DNA of 64,000 nt, taken from positions 248,001-312,000 of the forward strand of contig BSBG01000003.1 in assembly GCA_030159235.1 (NCBI GenBank), given 5' to 3'. This document shows, in pieces, positions 49,157 through 59,958 of the stretch; position 1 is the first letter of the stretch; each line of letters opens with the position of its first letter. Origin of the DNA: Bacillus safensis (GTDB lineage Bacteria; Bacillota; Bacilli; Bacillales; Bacillaceae). The notes under the pieces are model-generated. The model was given only the letters and a program-made list of their open reading frames with translations. It was not told the origin of the DNA and did no database searches. The position numbers and the translations under genes are program-made.

Positions 49157-49630
49157 ATGAGCAAAAAAGTAGTGGATGTCGTAAGCGAAATGGTGCAGCC
49201 AATTTTAGATGGCTTACAGCTTGAACTCGTTGATGTTGAATTTGTCAAAGAGGGTCAAAACTGGTTCCTTCGCGTGTTTATTGACTCTGATAAAGGCGTC
49301 GATATCGAAGAGTGTGCCAAAGTGAGCGAAGCCTTGAGCGAAAAGCTTGATGAGGCAGATCCGATTAGCCAAAACTACTTTCTTGAAGTGTCCTCTCCTG
49401 GAGCGGAGCGCCCATTAAAGAAAAAAGCTGATTTTGAAAAAGCACTTGGAAAAAATGTTTTCATGAAAACATATGAACCAATTGATGGTGAAAAAGCATT
49501 TGAAGGTGAGCTTACAAGCTTTGATGGTGAGATTGCAACAGTGACAGTGAAGATCAAGACAAGAAAGAAAGAGATCAATATTCCATACGAAAAAATAGCG
49601 AACGCAAGATTAGCAGTTTCGTTCAATTAA
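49157..49630 (+). CDS. rimP: Ribosome maturation factor RimP
   Basis: RimP assists assembly of the 30S subunit. The 157 residues have the two-domain pattern with [20 protein letters not shown], the [17 protein letters not shown] segment and [17 protein letters not shown] start at ATG 49157, directly after AAGGAGGAAG; the upstream in-frame ATG at 49118 precedes that site. First gene of the nusA operon. Confidence 0.97.
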   Translation: MSKKVVDVVSEMVQPILDGLQLELVDVEFVKEGQNWFLRVFIDSDKGVDIEECAKVSEALSEKLDEADPISQNYFLEVSSPGAERPLKKKADFEKALGKNVFMKTYEPIDGEKAFEGELTSFDGEIATVTVKIKTRKKEINIPYEKIANARLAVSFN

Positions 49631-49662
49631 CCTTTTCATTGATATAAGGGGGAACCATAAAA

Positions 49663-50778
49663 ATGAGTAGTGAGTTGTTAGATGCCCTGACTGTTCTTGA
49701 GAAAGAGAAGGGTATTAGTAAAGAAATTATTATTGAAGCGATAGAAGCTGCACTCATTTCTGCATATAAGCGTAATTTTAATCAAGCACAAAATGTTCGT
49801 GTTGATTTGAACCGCGAAACGGGAACGATTCGTGTATTCGCAAGAAAAGATGTTGTAGATGAAGTGTATGATTCTCGCCTTGAAATCTCTGTAGATGATG
49901 CAGCAAATATAAACCCGAATTACATGGTTGGTGACGTCGTTGAGATTGAAGTCACACCAAAAGACTTCGGACGTATTGCAGCTCAGACAGCGAAACAAGT
50001 TGTGACGCAGCGAGTGAGAGAAGCAGAGCGTGGTGTGATCTACACTGAGTTCATCGACCGCGAGGAAGACATCATGACGGGGATCGTTCAGCGAATTGAC
50101 AGTAAATTCATTTACGTGTCACTTGGCAAAATCGAAGCCCTACTTCCTGTTAATGAACAAATGCCAAATGAAGAATACAAACCACATGACCGCATTAAAG
50201 TGTTCATTACAAAAGTAGAAAAAACAACAAAAGGGCCACAAATTTATGTGTCTAGAACACATCCAGGTCTTTTAAAGCGTTTATTTGAAATTGAAGTGCC
50301 AGAAATTTATGATGGTACTGTAGAGCTTAAATCGGTTGCTAGAGAAGCTGGGGACCGTTCTAAAATATCTGTTCGTACAGATGATCCTGATGTTGATCCA
50401 GTTGGCTCCTGTGTTGGACCAAAAGGTCAGCGTGTACAAGCAATTGTCAACGAGCTAAAAGGCGAAAAAATTGACATTGTCCATTGGTCTAATGACCCGG
50501 TTGAATTTGTTGCCAATGCGCTGAGTCCATCAAAAGTACTTGATGTCATTGTGAATGAAGAAGATAAGGCGACAACAGTCATTGTCCCTGATTATCAGCT
50601 ATCATTAGCGATTGGTAAAAGAGGTCAAAATGCCCGTCTTGCAGCGAAGCTGACTAGCTGGAAAATTGACATTAAAAGCGAAACAGATGCAAGGGAACTC
50701 GGTATTTTCCCAAGAACTGAAGACTCTGAATCTCTTTTCTTAGAGGCTGATCCAGTAGCTGAGGAATCTGACGAATAA
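49663..50778 (+). CDS. nusA: Transcription termination/antitermination factor NusA
   Basis: NusA binds RNA polymerase, promotes pausing and strengthens intrinsic terminators. The 371 residues have the N-terminal polymerase-binding domain, an S1 domain (about 135-200), and KH1 and KH2 domains with VGSCVGPKGQRVQAI and LAIGKRGQNARLAAKLT. The E. coli-type C-terminal acidic repeats are absent, as normal for Firmicutes. Start has AAGGGGG. It may control its own operon through the leader hairpins. Confidence 0.98.
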   Translation: MSSELLDALTVLEKEKGISKEIIIEAIEAALISAYKRNFNQAQNVRVDLNRETGTIRVFARKDVVDEVYDSRLEISVDDAANINPNYMVGDVVEIEVTPKDFGRIAAQTAKQVVTQRVREAERGVIYTEFIDREEDIMTGIVQRIDSKFIYVSLGKIEALLPVNEQMPNEEYKPHDRIKVFITKVEKTTKGPQIYVSRTHPGLLKRLFEIEVPEIYDGTVELKSVAREAGDRSKISVRTDDPDVDPVGSCVGPKGQRVQAIVNELKGEKIDIVHWSNDPVEFVANALSPSKVLDVIVNEEDKATTVIVPDYQLSLAIGKRGQNARLAAKLTSWKIDIKSETDARELGIFPRTEDSESLFLEADPVAEESDE

Positions 50779-50793
50779 GAGGTGATATAAAAG

Positions 50794-51078
50794 GTGAAAA
50801 GCCGAAAAAAAATCCCGCTTAGAAAATGCGTCGTGACGGGAGAAATGAAACCAAAGAAAGAACTGATCCGTGTTGTTCGTTCTAAAGAAGGTGAAGTGTC
50901 TGTTGACGCAACTGGAAAAATGAACGGACGCGGAGCTTACCTTTCTCTCGATAAAGAAACCATTCTTGCGGCAAAGAACAAACGCAGTTTACAGCAGCAA
51001 TTTCAGACACAGATTGACGAACACATATTTGAAGAATTACTAGAACTAGCTGAAAAGGTGAAAAAACCAAATGAATGA
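50794..51078 (+). CDS. rnpM: RnpM (YlxR), RNA-binding modulator of RNase P
   Basis: This 94-residue basic protein of the YlxR family has the signature [20 protein letters not shown] and [11 protein letters not shown]. Work on B. subtilis assigned it to RNase P binding and gave the name RnpM; I rely on memory for that. GTG start after GAGGTGAT. It overlaps rplGA by eight bases. Confidence 0.93.
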   Translation: MKSRKKIPLRKCVVTGEMKPKKELIRVVRSKEGEVSVDATGKMNGRGAYLSLDKETILAAKNKRSLQQQFQTQIDEHIFEELLELAEKVKKPNE

Positions 51079-51373
51079 AAATGTATGGTATCCTTTGCTT
51101 GGTCTAGCAAATCGAGCTCGTAAAGTCGTGTCAGGAGAAGATCTGGTGATCAAAGAAATTAGACATGCGCGTGCTAAGCTGGTTCTTCTTGCAGCAGATG
51201 CCTCACCGAACACGGAGAAAAAGGTATCTGACAAATGCAAATTTTATAATGTTCCGGTTAGAAAAGTTGAAGACCGTTCCGTTCTCGGACGTTCTATTGG
51301 GAAAGAAGCTCGCGTAGTTGTCGCTGTCACTGACCAAGGCTTCGCTAAGAAGCTTATAAGCTTGCTCGATTAA
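51071..51373 (+). CDS. rplGA: RplGA (YlxQ), L7Ae-family K-turn RNA-binding protein
   Basis: The 100-residue protein belongs to the L7Ae/L30e family that binds kink-turn RNA. It shows [36 protein letters not shown] and a typical C-terminal half. Its job in the cell is not well defined. It overlaps rnpM and precedes infB by 19 bases. Confidence 0.93.
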   Translation: MNENVWYPLLGLANRARKVVSGEDLVIKEIRHARAKLVLLAADASPNTEKKVSDKCKFYNVPVRKVEDRSVLGRSIGKEARVVVAVTDQGFAKKLISLLD

Positions 51374-51392
51374 TTTATTTGGGGGTGAACGA

Positions 51393-53513
51393 ATGGCTAA
51401 AGTGAGAGTATATGAATACGCAAAAGCCATAGATGTTTCAAGTAAAGATATTATAGCAGCGCTTAAGGATATGAACGTGGAAGTGAACAACCACATGGCG
51501 ACGCTTGAAGACGACACTGTGAAAAAGCTAGACGCTATCTATAAAAAAGCCAAAGCAAAAGAGACAGCTAACGAGAAACCCGCAGAACAAAAAAAACAAT
51601 CATCTAACAAAAACAATGATAGAAAGAAGAATGACGTGCAGAATAATCAATTTAATAAAAACAAAAAAAACAACAACCAAAATAAAAACAAAAATAAACG
51701 CGGTGGGAATAACAAGCCGCAGCATCAGCAAGCTAGACCTGTGAAGCCTAAAAAAGAGCTTCCTGAAAAAATTGAATTTACAAATTCAATGACAGTCGGC
51801 CAGCTGGCTGATGAGCTCGGAAAAGAAACAGCTGAAATCATCAAAAAGCTGATGATGCTTGGTGTCATGGCAACAATCAACCAAGAGCTTGATAAAGATA
51901 CAGTTGAATTAATCGCTTCTGAATATGGTGTTCCAGTAGAGGAAGTCATTATTTTAGAAGCAACTGAACTTGAAAAGTATGAAGTTGAAGATAAAGAAGA
52001 AGATATGCAAGTACGCCCTCCAGTTGTGACAATCATGGGACACGTTGACCACGGGAAAACAACTCTTCTTGACAGCATTCGTAAGACGAAAGTCGTCGAA
52101 GGCGAAGCAGGTGGAATCACGCAGCATATTGGTGCATACCAAATTGAAGAAAACGGCAAAAAAATCACGTTCCTTGATACACCTGGACACGCAGCATTCA
52201 CAACGATGCGTGCACGTGGTGCTGAGGTAACGGATACGACAATTCTGGTCGTTGCAGCAGATGATGGCGTCATGCCGCAAACAATTGAAGCCATTAACCA
52301 CGCTAAAGCGGCAGAAGTGCCAATCATTGTCGCTGTCAACAAAATTGACAAACCAACAGCGAACCCTGACCGTGTGATGCAGGAATTAACTGAGCATGGT
52401 CTTGTACCAGAAGCTTGGGGCGGGGAAACGATTTTCGTTCCACTATCTGCAAAAACAGGTGAAGGCATTGACGAATTGATCGAAATGATCCTTCTCGTCA
52501 GCGAAGTAGCAGAACTGAAAGCCAACCCAAATCGTGCGGCAAAAGGGACTGTTATCGAGGCTGAGCTTGATAAAGGAAGAGGGTCTGTTGCCACCCTACT
52601 TGTTCAAACTGGTACACTTCAAGTAGGTGACCCAATTGTTGTCGGAAATTCATTTGGCCGTGTACGTGCAATGGTCAATGATATCGGCCGCCGCGTGAAA
52701 ACAGCAGGACCATCCACACCTGTTGAAATCACTGGTTTAAACGATGTACCGAATGCAGGGGATCAGTTCCTCGTATTCAAAGATGAAAAAACAGCTCGTC
52801 AAGTCGGTGAAGCGCGTGCTTCTAAGCAACTGGATGAACAGCGTTCAGACAAAGCGAAATTATCTCTAGACGACCTATTTGAGCAAATCAAACAAGGTGA
52901 AGTAAAAGATATCAACCTGATCGTGAAAGCAGACGTACAAGGGTCTGCTGAAGCATTGACGGCATCTCTTCAAAAAATTGAAGTAGAAGGCGTAAAAGTG
53001 AAAATCATCCATACGGGTGTTGGAGCGATTACAGAATCAGATATCATTTTAGCAAGTGCTTCTAATGCCATCGTAATCGGCTTTAACGTACGCCCTGATG
53101 GAAATGCGAAGAGCACAGCTGAAACAGAAAACGTAGATATCCGCTTGCACCGCATTATCTATAAAGTGATCGATGAAATTGAAGCTGCGATGAAAGGGAT
53201 GCTTGACCCTGAATATGAAGAAAAAGTCATTGGTCAAGTTGAAGTTCGTCAAACGTTCAAAGTATCTAAAATCGGTACAATTGCTGGCGGTTATGTTACT
53301 GAAGGAACGATTACAAGAGATAGTGGCATCCGCTTAATCCGTGACGGCGTCGTTATTTTTGAAGGCGAAGTCGACGTATTAAAACGATTTAAAGATGACG
53401 TGAAAGAAGTTTCACAAGGTTATGAATGTGGTATTACCATTAAGAAATACAATGATATCCGTGAAGGCGATGTCTTGGAATCATTTGTTATGCAAGAAAT
53501 CGAAAGAAAATGA
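51393..53513 (+). CDS. infB: Translation initiation factor IF-2
   Basis: IF-2 is the GTPase that places initiator tRNA on the 30S subunit and joins the 50S. The 706 residues include an N-terminal IF2-N helix domain, a very Asn/Lys-rich linker (about residues 68-125), a second IF2-N domain, and the G domain with GHVDHGKTT (near 216), DTPGHAAF and NKIDKP, followed by domains II-IV. It starts after GGGGGTG. The poly-Asn/Lys linker is compositionally extreme. Confidence 0.98.
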   Translation: MAKVRVYEYAKAIDVSSKDIIAALKDMNVEVNNHMATLEDDTVKKLDAIYKKAKAKETANEKPAEQKKQSSNKNNDRKKNDVQNNQFNKNKKNNNQNKNKNKRGGNNKPQHQQARPVKPKKELPEKIEFTNSMTVGQLADELGKETAEIIKKLMMLGVMATINQELDKDTVELIASEYGVPVEEVIILEATELEKYEVEDKEEDMQVRPPVVTIMGHVDHGKTTLLDSIRKTKVVEGEAGGITQHIGAYQIEENGKKITFLDTPGHAAFTTMRARGAEVTDTTILVVAADDGVMPQTIEAINHAKAAEVPIIVAVNKIDKPTANPDRVMQELTEHGLVPEAWGGETIFVPLSAKTGEGIDELIEMILLVSEVAELKANPNRAAKGTVIEAELDKGRGSVATLLVQTGTLQVGDPIVVGNSFGRVRAMVNDIGRRVKTAGPSTPVEITGLNDVPNAGDQFLVFKDEKTARQVGEARASKQLDEQRSDKAKLSLDDLFEQIKQGEVKDINLIVKADVQGSAEALTASLQKIEVEGVKVKIIHTGVGAITESDIILASASNAIVIGFNVRPDGNAKSTAETENVDIRLHRIIYKVIDEIEAAMKGMLDPEYEEKVIGQVEVRQTFKVSKIGTIAGGYVTEGTITRDSGIRLIRDGVVIFEGEVDVLKRFKDDVKEVSQGYECGITIKKYNDIREGDVLESFVMQEIERK

Positions 53514-53788
53514 TCGGTTATACCGAATGTGAGTGCATGATCTATGATGCATCCTCACTGAAGGAAAAACGTGCGGTTCTACAGCGTATATTGACAAGAA
53601 CGCGTCATAAATTCAATGTAACCATTGCTGAAATGGATTACCAGGATACATGGCAGCGTACATCAATCGGAATCGCCGTGATTTCCTCATCTCGGGTTCA
53701 AGTGGAGAAGGAGCTTCAGCGTGTATTAAGTTTTATAGATTCTTTTCCTGAAATTGAACGAACGATCACGAAAACTGAGTGGTTTTAA
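53510..53788 (+). CDS. ylxP: YlxP, DUF503 family protein
   Basis: The 92-residue protein belongs to the conserved DUF503 family found between infB and rbfA in Bacillus. The core pattern [20 protein letters not shown] and [20 protein letters not shown] is clear. Its function is not established; the fixed place beside rbfA suggests a role in ribosome assembly. It overlaps infB by four bases. Confidence 0.92.
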
Positions 53789-53805
53789 TTAGAGGTGATA
53801 AGATC

Positions 53806-54156
53806 ATGAGTATGAGAGCAACCCGTGTGGGTGAGCAAATGAAAAAAGAATTAGGCGACATCCTAGGCAGAAAGCTAAAAGATCCAAGAATTGGCTTTTT
53901 GACTGTAACCGATGTCGAAGTATCCGGTGATTTGCAAATTGCCAAAGTCTACATTTCTGTTCTTGGCGACGAGAAGAAAAGAGAGGAAACCTTAAAAGGC
54001 CTTGCAAAGGCTAAAGGGTATATCCGCTCTGAAATTGGCAATCGAATTAGACTTCGCAAAACACCAGAACTGCATTTTGAATTCGATGAATCCGTAGATT
54101 ATGGAAACCGAATTGAAAGCCTAATTGCTGAATTAAACACAAAAGATCACGAATAA
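53806..54156 (+). CDS. rbfA: Ribosome-binding factor A
   Basis: RbfA helps mature the 16S rRNA 5' end and is important in the cold. The 116 residues have the single KH-like fold with [40 protein letters not shown] and [18 protein letters not shown] start at ATG 53806 after AGAGGTGAT; the upstream in-frame start at 53779 overlaps ylxP and precedes that site. Confidence 0.97.
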
Positions 54157-54168
54157 GACGTTGAAATA

Positions 54169-54198
54169 AGGATAGGCGATGATCGTCTGTCCTTTTTC
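54169..54198 (+). terminator. Hairpin between rbfA and truB
   Basis: An 11-bp stem (AGGATAGGCGA / TCGTCTGTCCT, two G-T pairs, TGA loop) followed by a five-T run looks like an intrinsic terminator inside the operon, which would lower truB and ribF expression. Confidence 0.8.
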
Positions 54199-54224
54199 AT
54201 CGTTTATGAAAGGAGAGAATGCAG

Positions 54225-55154
54225 ATGATAAATGGTGTTCTTTTATTACATAAAGAAAGAGGAATGACCTCTCACGACTGTGTGTTTAAAGTAAGAAAGA
54301 TCCTGCACACAAAAAAAGTCGGCCATACAGGCACCCTCGACCCGGAGGTATCAGGAGTTCTGCCCATTTGTATCGGAAGAGCAACGAAGATTGTAGAATA
54401 CTTAACAGATAAATCGAAAACGTATGATGCAGAAATTACAATTGGCTTCTCTACAACAACAGAAGATCAAACAGGTGAGATTGTAGAAGAAAAAAAAGTG
54501 GAAAAACCGATCTCAGAAAAAGAAATTGATGCGGCGCTGCAGCAGTTTGAAGGAACCATTGAACAAATTCCTCCTATGTTTTCTGCTGTGAAAATTGGCG
54601 GGAAAAAGCTCTATGAATATGCAAGAGAAGGCATTGAAATTGAGCGGCCGAGCCGTGAAATTACCATTCATCGTATCGAGCGGACAACACCTGTCACATA
54701 TGAGGATGGAAACGTGTCATTTAGATTCACCGTTCTATGCTCAAAGGGTACGTATGTCAGAACCTTAGCGGTTGATATCGGAAAGAAACTAGGGTTCCCA
54801 GCCCACATGTCACATCTCATTCGCATAGGGTCTGGCGATTTTACACTAGATGAATGTATCACGCTGGATGAGCTGCGAGATATAAGCGAGGAAGGACCTG
54901 TAGACGAGCACCTTGTCCCGATCGAGCGTGCGCTCAATCATTTGCCGAAATGGGAGATAAATGATACATTAGCAAGTAAAGTGGAAAACGGTGCAGTCCT
55001 GCCAATGCCTGATGAATTTGCTCATTTCGCAGAGGAGGATCGTGTCGCTGTTTTTGCTCCTTCAGGTCGTTGTCTGGCGATATATATGAAGCACCCGACC
55101 AAGCAGAACCTGATGAAGCCGGCGAAGATCTTATCTCAGGACAAGCAATCTTAA
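54225..55154 (+). CDS. truB: tRNA pseudouridine-55 synthase
   Basis: TruB makes pseudouridine 55 in the T-loop of tRNAs. The catalytic aspartate is Asp39 in GHTGTLDPEVSGVLP; YDAEITIGFSTTTEDQTGE, PPMFSAVKIGGKKLYEYAR and CSKGTYVRTL are the other family motifs. ATG at 54225 (309 residues, MINGVLLLHK) is nine bases from AAAGGAGAG; ATG at 54219 is too close. Confidence 0.97.
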   Translation: MINGVLLLHKERGMTSHDCVFKVRKILHTKKVGHTGTLDPEVSGVLPICIGRATKIVEYLTDKSKTYDAEITIGFSTTTEDQTGEIVEEKKVEKPISEKEIDAALQQFEGTIEQIPPMFSAVKIGGKKLYEYAREGIEIERPSREITIHRIERTTPVTYEDGNVSFRFTVLCSKGTYVRTLAVDIGKKLGFPAHMSHLIRIGSGDFTLDECITLDELRDISEEGPVDEHLVPIERALNHLPKWEINDTLASKVENGAVLPMPDEFAHFAEEDRVAVFAPSGRCLAIYMKHPTKQNLMKPAKILSQDKQS

Positions 55155-55171
55155 AGAAAAGGTGACATCTC

Positions 55172-56137
55172 GTGAAGACTATACATATTTCACACCCACA
55201 TACATTGAATCAAAAAGATCAAGTCCCGTCTGTCATGGCTTTAGGCTACTTTGACGGTGTTCACCTCGGGCATCAAAAAGTCATTGACGCAGCGAAAAGC
55301 ATTGCGGAAAAAGAAGGATTGGCCTTAGCAGTTATGACCTTTCATCCGCATCCATCACACGTTTTGCAAAAAGCGCGGGAACCAAAAGACTTAATTACAC
55401 CGCTTGAGGATAAAATTGATTTTATCGAACAGCTCGGCGCTGACTATTTATACATAGTGCAATTCAGCGAGAGTTTTGCAGCGCTATCTCCTCAAGAGTT
55501 TGTGGATCAATATTTGGCTGAACTGAATGTGAAGCACGCAGTAGCGGGGTTTGATTTTACGTTTGGCCGTTTTGGTGCAGGCACAATGGAAACGTTCGAT
55601 GAATACGGAAAAGGCCGTATCACGGCAACCATTGTTCCTAAGCTTTCCAATCAAGACCGGAAAGTCAGCTCTACTCTCATCCGTTCCGCATTAAAAAATG
55701 GGGATGTTGAATATGTGAGCGAGCTTTTAGGAAAACCTTATCAGCTGCGAGGCATCGTCATCCATGGGGACAAGCGCGGACGAACGATCGGTTTCCCGAC
55801 AGCTAATGTTGGCTTATCTGCTGAGTACATTATTCCACCAACAGGGGTTTATGCAGTAAGAGCAGAAGTGAAAGGCAAAGTATATGAGGGAGTTTGTAAC
55901 ATTGGCTATAAACCAACATTTTATGAAAAGCGTCCCGATCAGCCTGCCATTGAAGTAAATCTCTTTGATTTTAACGAAGAAATATATGGTCAACCGATTA
56001 AATTACAATGGTTCAAGCGCATTCGCAGTGAACGAAAATTTAACGGAATCCAGGAGCTAACGGCTCAAATCAGTCAAGATAAAGAAGAAACGATTCAGTT
56101 TTTTCAAAATCAGTTCAAGCAAACAAAAAAATCATAG
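55172..56137 (+). CDS. ribF: Bifunctional riboflavin kinase/FAD synthetase
   Basis: RibF (RibC in B. subtilis) converts riboflavin to FMN and then to FAD. The 321 residues have an N-terminal nucleotidyltransferase domain with GYFDGVHLGHQKVI and HPH near the ATP site, and a C-terminal flavokinase domain with HGDKRGRTIGFPTANVGL and GVCNIGYKPTF. GTG start after AAAGGTGAC, 17 bases after truB. Last gene of the nusA operon. Confidence 0.97.
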   Translation: MKTIHISHPHTLNQKDQVPSVMALGYFDGVHLGHQKVIDAAKSIAEKEGLALAVMTFHPHPSHVLQKAREPKDLITPLEDKIDFIEQLGADYLYIVQFSESFAALSPQEFVDQYLAELNVKHAVAGFDFTFGRFGAGTMETFDEYGKGRITATIVPKLSNQDRKVSSTLIRSALKNGDVEYVSELLGKPYQLRGIVIHGDKRGRTIGFPTANVGLSAEYIIPPTGVYAVRAEVKGKVYEGVCNIGYKPTFYEKRPDQPAIEVNLFDFNEEIYGQPIKLQWFKRIRSERKFNGIQELTAQISQDKEETIQFFQNQFKQTKKS

Positions 56138-56154
56138 AAAAACAGCTCTACCAT

Positions 56155-56183
56155 TTGCAAATTCAGCATATTTTTAGTATGAT
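56155..56183 (+). promoter_or_regulatory. SigA-type promoter of rpsO
   Basis: TTGCAA (56155-56160) and TATGAT (56178-56183) are separated by 17 bases. Transcription would start near 56190, just before the structured leader. Confidence 0.75.
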
Positions 56184-56189
56184 AATTCC

Positions 56190-56547
<358 letters not shown>

Positions 56548-56551
56548 TCGT

Positions 56552-56579
56552 AAAAAGCGGGAGGATTCCCGCTTTTTTA
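56552..56579 (+). terminator. Terminator after rpsO
   Basis: A 10-bp stem (AAAAGCGGGA / TCCCGCTTTT, loop GGAT) followed by further T residues. Confidence 0.93.
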
Positions 56580-56612
56580 TCGTATAATCACTAATATTTT
56601 ATGGTTAAAATG

Positions 56613-56727
56613 TTGAAAGAATGGCAAAACCCTTCTACATACAGCTTTCACATTGATATGTGAAAATCATTTTGTTCATAATAAGAACTAACTAAAACTT
56701 TACGATAAGAGAGGAGTTTATCTCAGA
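56613..56727 (+). promoter_or_regulatory. pnp promoter/leader with a perfect inverted repeat
   Basis: TTGATA (56653-56658) lies 18 bases before CATAAT (56677-56682), a good promoter pair; TTGAAA (56613) / TACATA (56636) is a weaker one. An 8-bp perfect inverted repeat, TTTCACAT (56646-56653) / ATGTGAAA (56658-56665) around TGAT, overlaps the -35 and could be an operator or, if transcribed from upstream, an RNA hairpin. Confidence 0.5.
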
Positions 56728-58845
56728 ATGGGACAAGAGAAACATGTCTTCACCATAGACTGGGCTGGACGTCAACTGACAGTTGAAACTAGCCAGCTTG
56801 CAAAGCAAGCAAACGGAGCGGTCCTCGTACGCTACGGAGATACGGCTGTGCTTAGCTCAGCAACAGCTTCTAAAGAACCAAAACCACTTGATTTTTTCCC
56901 GCTCACTGTGAACTACGAAGAAAGATTATACGCAGTAGGTAAAATTCCTGGCGGTTTCATTAAAAGAGAAGGCCGTCCAAGTGAAAAGGCCATCCTTGCG
57001 AGCCGCTTAATTGACAGACCAATTCGTCCGCTATTTGCAGATGGATTTAGAAACGAAGTACAAGTCATTAGTATCGTCATGAGTGTGGATCAAGATTGCT
57101 CATCTGAAATGGCTGCAATGTTTGGCTCATCTTTAGCTTTATGTGTGTCTGACATTCCATTTGAGGGACCAATCGCTGGCGTTACAGTAGGACGAGTAGA
57201 TGGAAAGCTGATCATTAACCCAAATGTGGAGCAGCTAGAACAAAGCGACATTAACCTTGTAGTCGCTGGAACAAAAGATGCGATCAACATGGTAGAAGCT
57301 GGTGCTGATGAAGTACCGGAAGAAACAATGCTTGAAGCCATTATGTATGGCCACCAAGAGATCAAACGCTTAATCGAATTCCAAGAGGAAATTGTGAAGG
57401 CAGTTGGTAAAGAAAAAATCGATATTCCTTTATATGAAGTAGATCAAACGTTAGCAGACGAAGTAAAGGCACTTGCTGAAGCTGACCTGCTGAAAGCGAT
57501 TCAAGTACATGAGAAGCATGCACGTGAGAATGCAATCAGTGCTGTGAAAAAAACTGTGGTTGAGAAGTTTGAAGCAGAAGAACGTGATGAAGCGACGATT
57601 AAACAAGCGAAAGATGTATTAAACAAGCTTGTCAAAAACGAAGTTCGCCGTCTGATCACTGAAGAGAAAGTACGTCCAGATGGACGCGGTGTAGATCAAA
57701 TCCGTCCACTTTCTTCAGAAGTAGGCCTTCTGCCAAGAACACACGGTTCAGGACTATTTACAAGAGGACAAACACAGGCGCTCAGTATTTGTACATTAGG
57801 TGCACTTGGCGATGTGCAAATTCTTGACGGACTAGGTGTTGAAGAATCAAAACGCTTCATGCATCATTACAATTTCCCGCAATTCAGTGTTGGTGAGACA
57901 GGCCCAATGCGTGGCCCAGGCCGCCGTGAGATCGGACATGGCGCACTAGGTGAACGAGCACTAGAACCAGTGATTCCATCCGAAAAAGATTTCCCTTATA
58001 CGGTTCGCCTTGTGTCAGAGGTATTAGAATCAAACGGATCAACTTCACAAGCAAGTATTTGTGCAAGCACACTTGCGATGATGGATGCCGGTGTTCCAAT
58101 TAAAGCACCAGTTGCAGGGATTGCAATGGGGCTTGTGAAATCTGGTGAATACTACACAGTGCTGACAGACATTCAAGGAATGGAAGATGCACTTGGAGAT
58201 ATGGACTTTAAAGTTGCAGGTACATCTAAAGGTGTCACAGCACTTCAAATGGATATCAAAATCGATGGTTTATCAAAAGACATCTTAGAAGAGGCGCTTC
58301 AACAAGCGAAAAAAGGAAGAATGGAAATATTAGACAGTATGCTGTCGACGATTCCTGCTTCTAGAGGAGAATTGTCTCGTTATGCACCAAAAATTTTAAC
58401 GATGACAATCAATCCAGATAAAATTCGCGATGTTATTGGACCAAGCGGTAAACAAATTAATAAAATCATTGAAGATACCGGTGTGAAAATCGATATTGAA
58501 CAAGATGGTACAATCTTTATTTCTTCTACAGAAGAAGATATGAACCAAAAAGCGAAGAAAATCATTGAAGATCTTGTGAGAGAAGTTGAAGTAGGACAGC
58601 TTTACTTAGGTAAAGTGAAACGCATTGAAAAATTCGGTGCCTTCCTTGAAATCTTCAGCGGCAAAGATGGACTTGTTCATATTTCTGAGCTTGCGCTTGA
58701 GCGAGTGGGCAAAGTAGAAGATGTCGTGAAGATTGGCGATGAATTACTTGTCAAAGTCACTGAAATTGATAAACAAGGCCGTGTGAACCTTTCTCGGAAA
58801 GCTGTTTTACGTGAAGAAAAGGAAAAAGAAGAAAAACAGTCTTAA
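56728..58845 (+). CDS. pnp: Polynucleotide phosphorylase
   Basis: PNPase degrades RNA from the 3' end using phosphate and is part of the mRNA decay machinery; it also affects competence. The 705 residues contain two RNase PH domains separated by a helical domain, with active-site stretches [19 protein letters not shown] and [14 protein letters not shown] and [20 protein letters not shown], then KH (about 555-610, [15 protein letters not shown]) and S1 (about 620-690) domains. Start has GAGAGGAG. Confidence 0.98.
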   Translation: MGQEKHVFTIDWAGRQLTVETSQLAKQANGAVLVRYGDTAVLSSATASKEPKPLDFFPLTVNYEERLYAVGKIPGGFIKREGRPSEKAILASRLIDRPIRPLFADGFRNEVQVISIVMSVDQDCSSEMAAMFGSSLALCVSDIPFEGPIAGVTVGRVDGKLIINPNVEQLEQSDINLVVAGTKDAINMVEAGADEVPEETMLEAIMYGHQEIKRLIEFQEEIVKAVGKEKIDIPLYEVDQTLADEVKALAEADLLKAIQVHEKHARENAISAVKKTVVEKFEAEERDEATIKQAKDVLNKLVKNEVRRLITEEKVRPDGRGVDQIRPLSSEVGLLPRTHGSGLFTRGQTQALSICTLGALGDVQILDGLGVEESKRFMHHYNFPQFSVGETGPMRGPGRREIGHGALGERALEPVIPSEKDFPYTVRLVSEVLESNGSTSQASICASTLAMMDAGVPIKAPVAGIAMGLVKSGEYYTVLTDIQGMEDALGDMDFKVAGTSKGVTALQMDIKIDGLSKDILEEALQQAKKGRMEILDSMLSTIPASRGELSRYAPKILTMTINPDKIRDVIGPSGKQINKIIEDTGVKIDIEQDGTIFISSTEEDMNQKAKKIIEDLVREVEVGQLYLGKVKRIEKFGAFLEIFSGKDGLVHISELALERVGKVEDVVKIGDELLVKVTEIDKQGRVNLSRKAVLREEKEKEEKQS

Positions 58846-58866
58846 TGAGAACAAATAAAATGTGTT

Positions 58867-58901
58867 AGAAGCCAGGTATCCGTACCAGGCTTCTTTCTTT
58901 T
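58867..58901 (+). terminator. Terminator after pnp
   Basis: The stem AGAAGCC-A-GGTA / TACC-A-GGCTTCT (58867-58894, one A-A mismatch, TCCG loop) is followed by a T-rich tract. Confidence 0.87.
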
Positions 58902-58970
58902 CTTGTAGGTAACAATAGTTCTAGCTTGTTTCTCCCCATCATATTTTGTGATAAAGGGGAGGGACAACCA

Positions 58971-59924
58971 TTGAGAAAAACGTTACCAGTCATTGTGTTT
59001 GTGTTTTTACTGCTCGTGTCATATCAAACGATGAAGCAGCCGGCTGCTGTTACATATATGGAATCAATGAAAGAGCATGCCGAGGTTGCATCTGTTTCAA
59101 AAGATATTTTATATCAGGAGATTGAATCGAAGTCTTCTGACTATGAAGTAAAGGCGCAAAATGCTAAGATTGATAAAGTGTGGAAAAAGATACCTGGCTT
59201 AAATGGACAGACAGTCGATATCGATGCTTCTTACGAAAAAATGAAGAAACAAGGAACATTCGATGAAAAGCTGCTTGTGTTGAAAGAAACAAAGCCATCT
59301 ACTCATTTACATGAACTTGGTGCTGAGCCCATTTATAAGGGGCATCCAGATAAAAAAATGAATGCATTTCTGATTAACGTGGCTTGGGGTGACGAGCATT
59401 TAATCAACATGTTAAAGACGCTAGAAAAGCATCAGGTCAAGGCGACCTTTTTCTTAGAAGGCAAATGGGTGAAAAAAAGCACAGACCTTGCCAAAAAAAT
59501 CGTGGCAGATGGTCATGAAATTGGAAATCATTCATACAATCACCCAGATATGCGCACACTGACAAGAGAACGAGCTTTAGAGCAGATAACGAAAACAAAT
59601 CGCCAAATTGAAGAATCCCTTGGGAAAAAACCTAAATGGTTTGCGCCTCCAAGCGGCAGCTTTAAAGAAGAAACAGTCAGGCTTGCCAAACAAGAAGGCA
59701 TGGAAACCATTATGTGGACAGTAGATACGATCGACTGGCAAAAGCCATCACCGGCTATTTTACAAAAACGGGTGCTTGGGAAAATACACAATGGGGCGAT
59801 GATATTAATGCATCCAACAGATGCTACGGCGAAAAGTCTTGACGCACTTATCATTCAAATCAAGGAAAGAGGATATGAATTAGGAACGGTTTCTGACCTC
59901 CTAAGTGAAAAAAGACATCGGTGA
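58971..59924 (+). CDS. ylxY: YlxY, polysaccharide deacetylase-like (NodB fold) protein
   Basis: The gene lies between pnp and mlpA as in B. subtilis. TTG at 58971 (317 residues, after GGGGAGGG) gives an N-terminal hydrophobic segment (residues 4-18) for export or anchoring. The C-terminal two thirds is a NodB domain: HSYNHPD keeps the two zinc histidines, but motif 1 reads NVAWGDEH instead of the usual TFDD and motif 3 APPSGS instead of RPPxG. Zinc binding and deacetylase activity may therefore be altered or lost. Function in spores or cell wall is not known to me. Confidence 0.9.
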   Translation: MRKTLPVIVFVFLLLVSYQTMKQPAAVTYMESMKEHAEVASVSKDILYQEIESKSSDYEVKAQNAKIDKVWKKIPGLNGQTVDIDASYEKMKKQGTFDEKLLVLKETKPSTHLHELGAEPIYKGHPDKKMNAFLINVAWGDEHLINMLKTLEKHQVKATFFLEGKWVKKSTDLAKKIVADGHEIGNHSYNHPDMRTLTRERALEQITKTNRQIEESLGKKPKWFAPPSGSFKEETVRLAKQEGMETIMWTVDTIDWQKPSPAILQKRVLGKIHNGAMILMHPTDATAKSLDALIIQIKERGYELGTVSDLLSEKRHR

Positions 59925-59958
59925 AGCGATCTGTTTAGTTGAATAGGAGGAGCAAAAC

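Noticed and set aside
51725-52594. 289-codon minus-strand frame opposite infB
   Set aside because: It is antisense to the conserved G domain of IF-2 and shows only low-complexity Ser/Thr/Val composition typical of a shadow frame.
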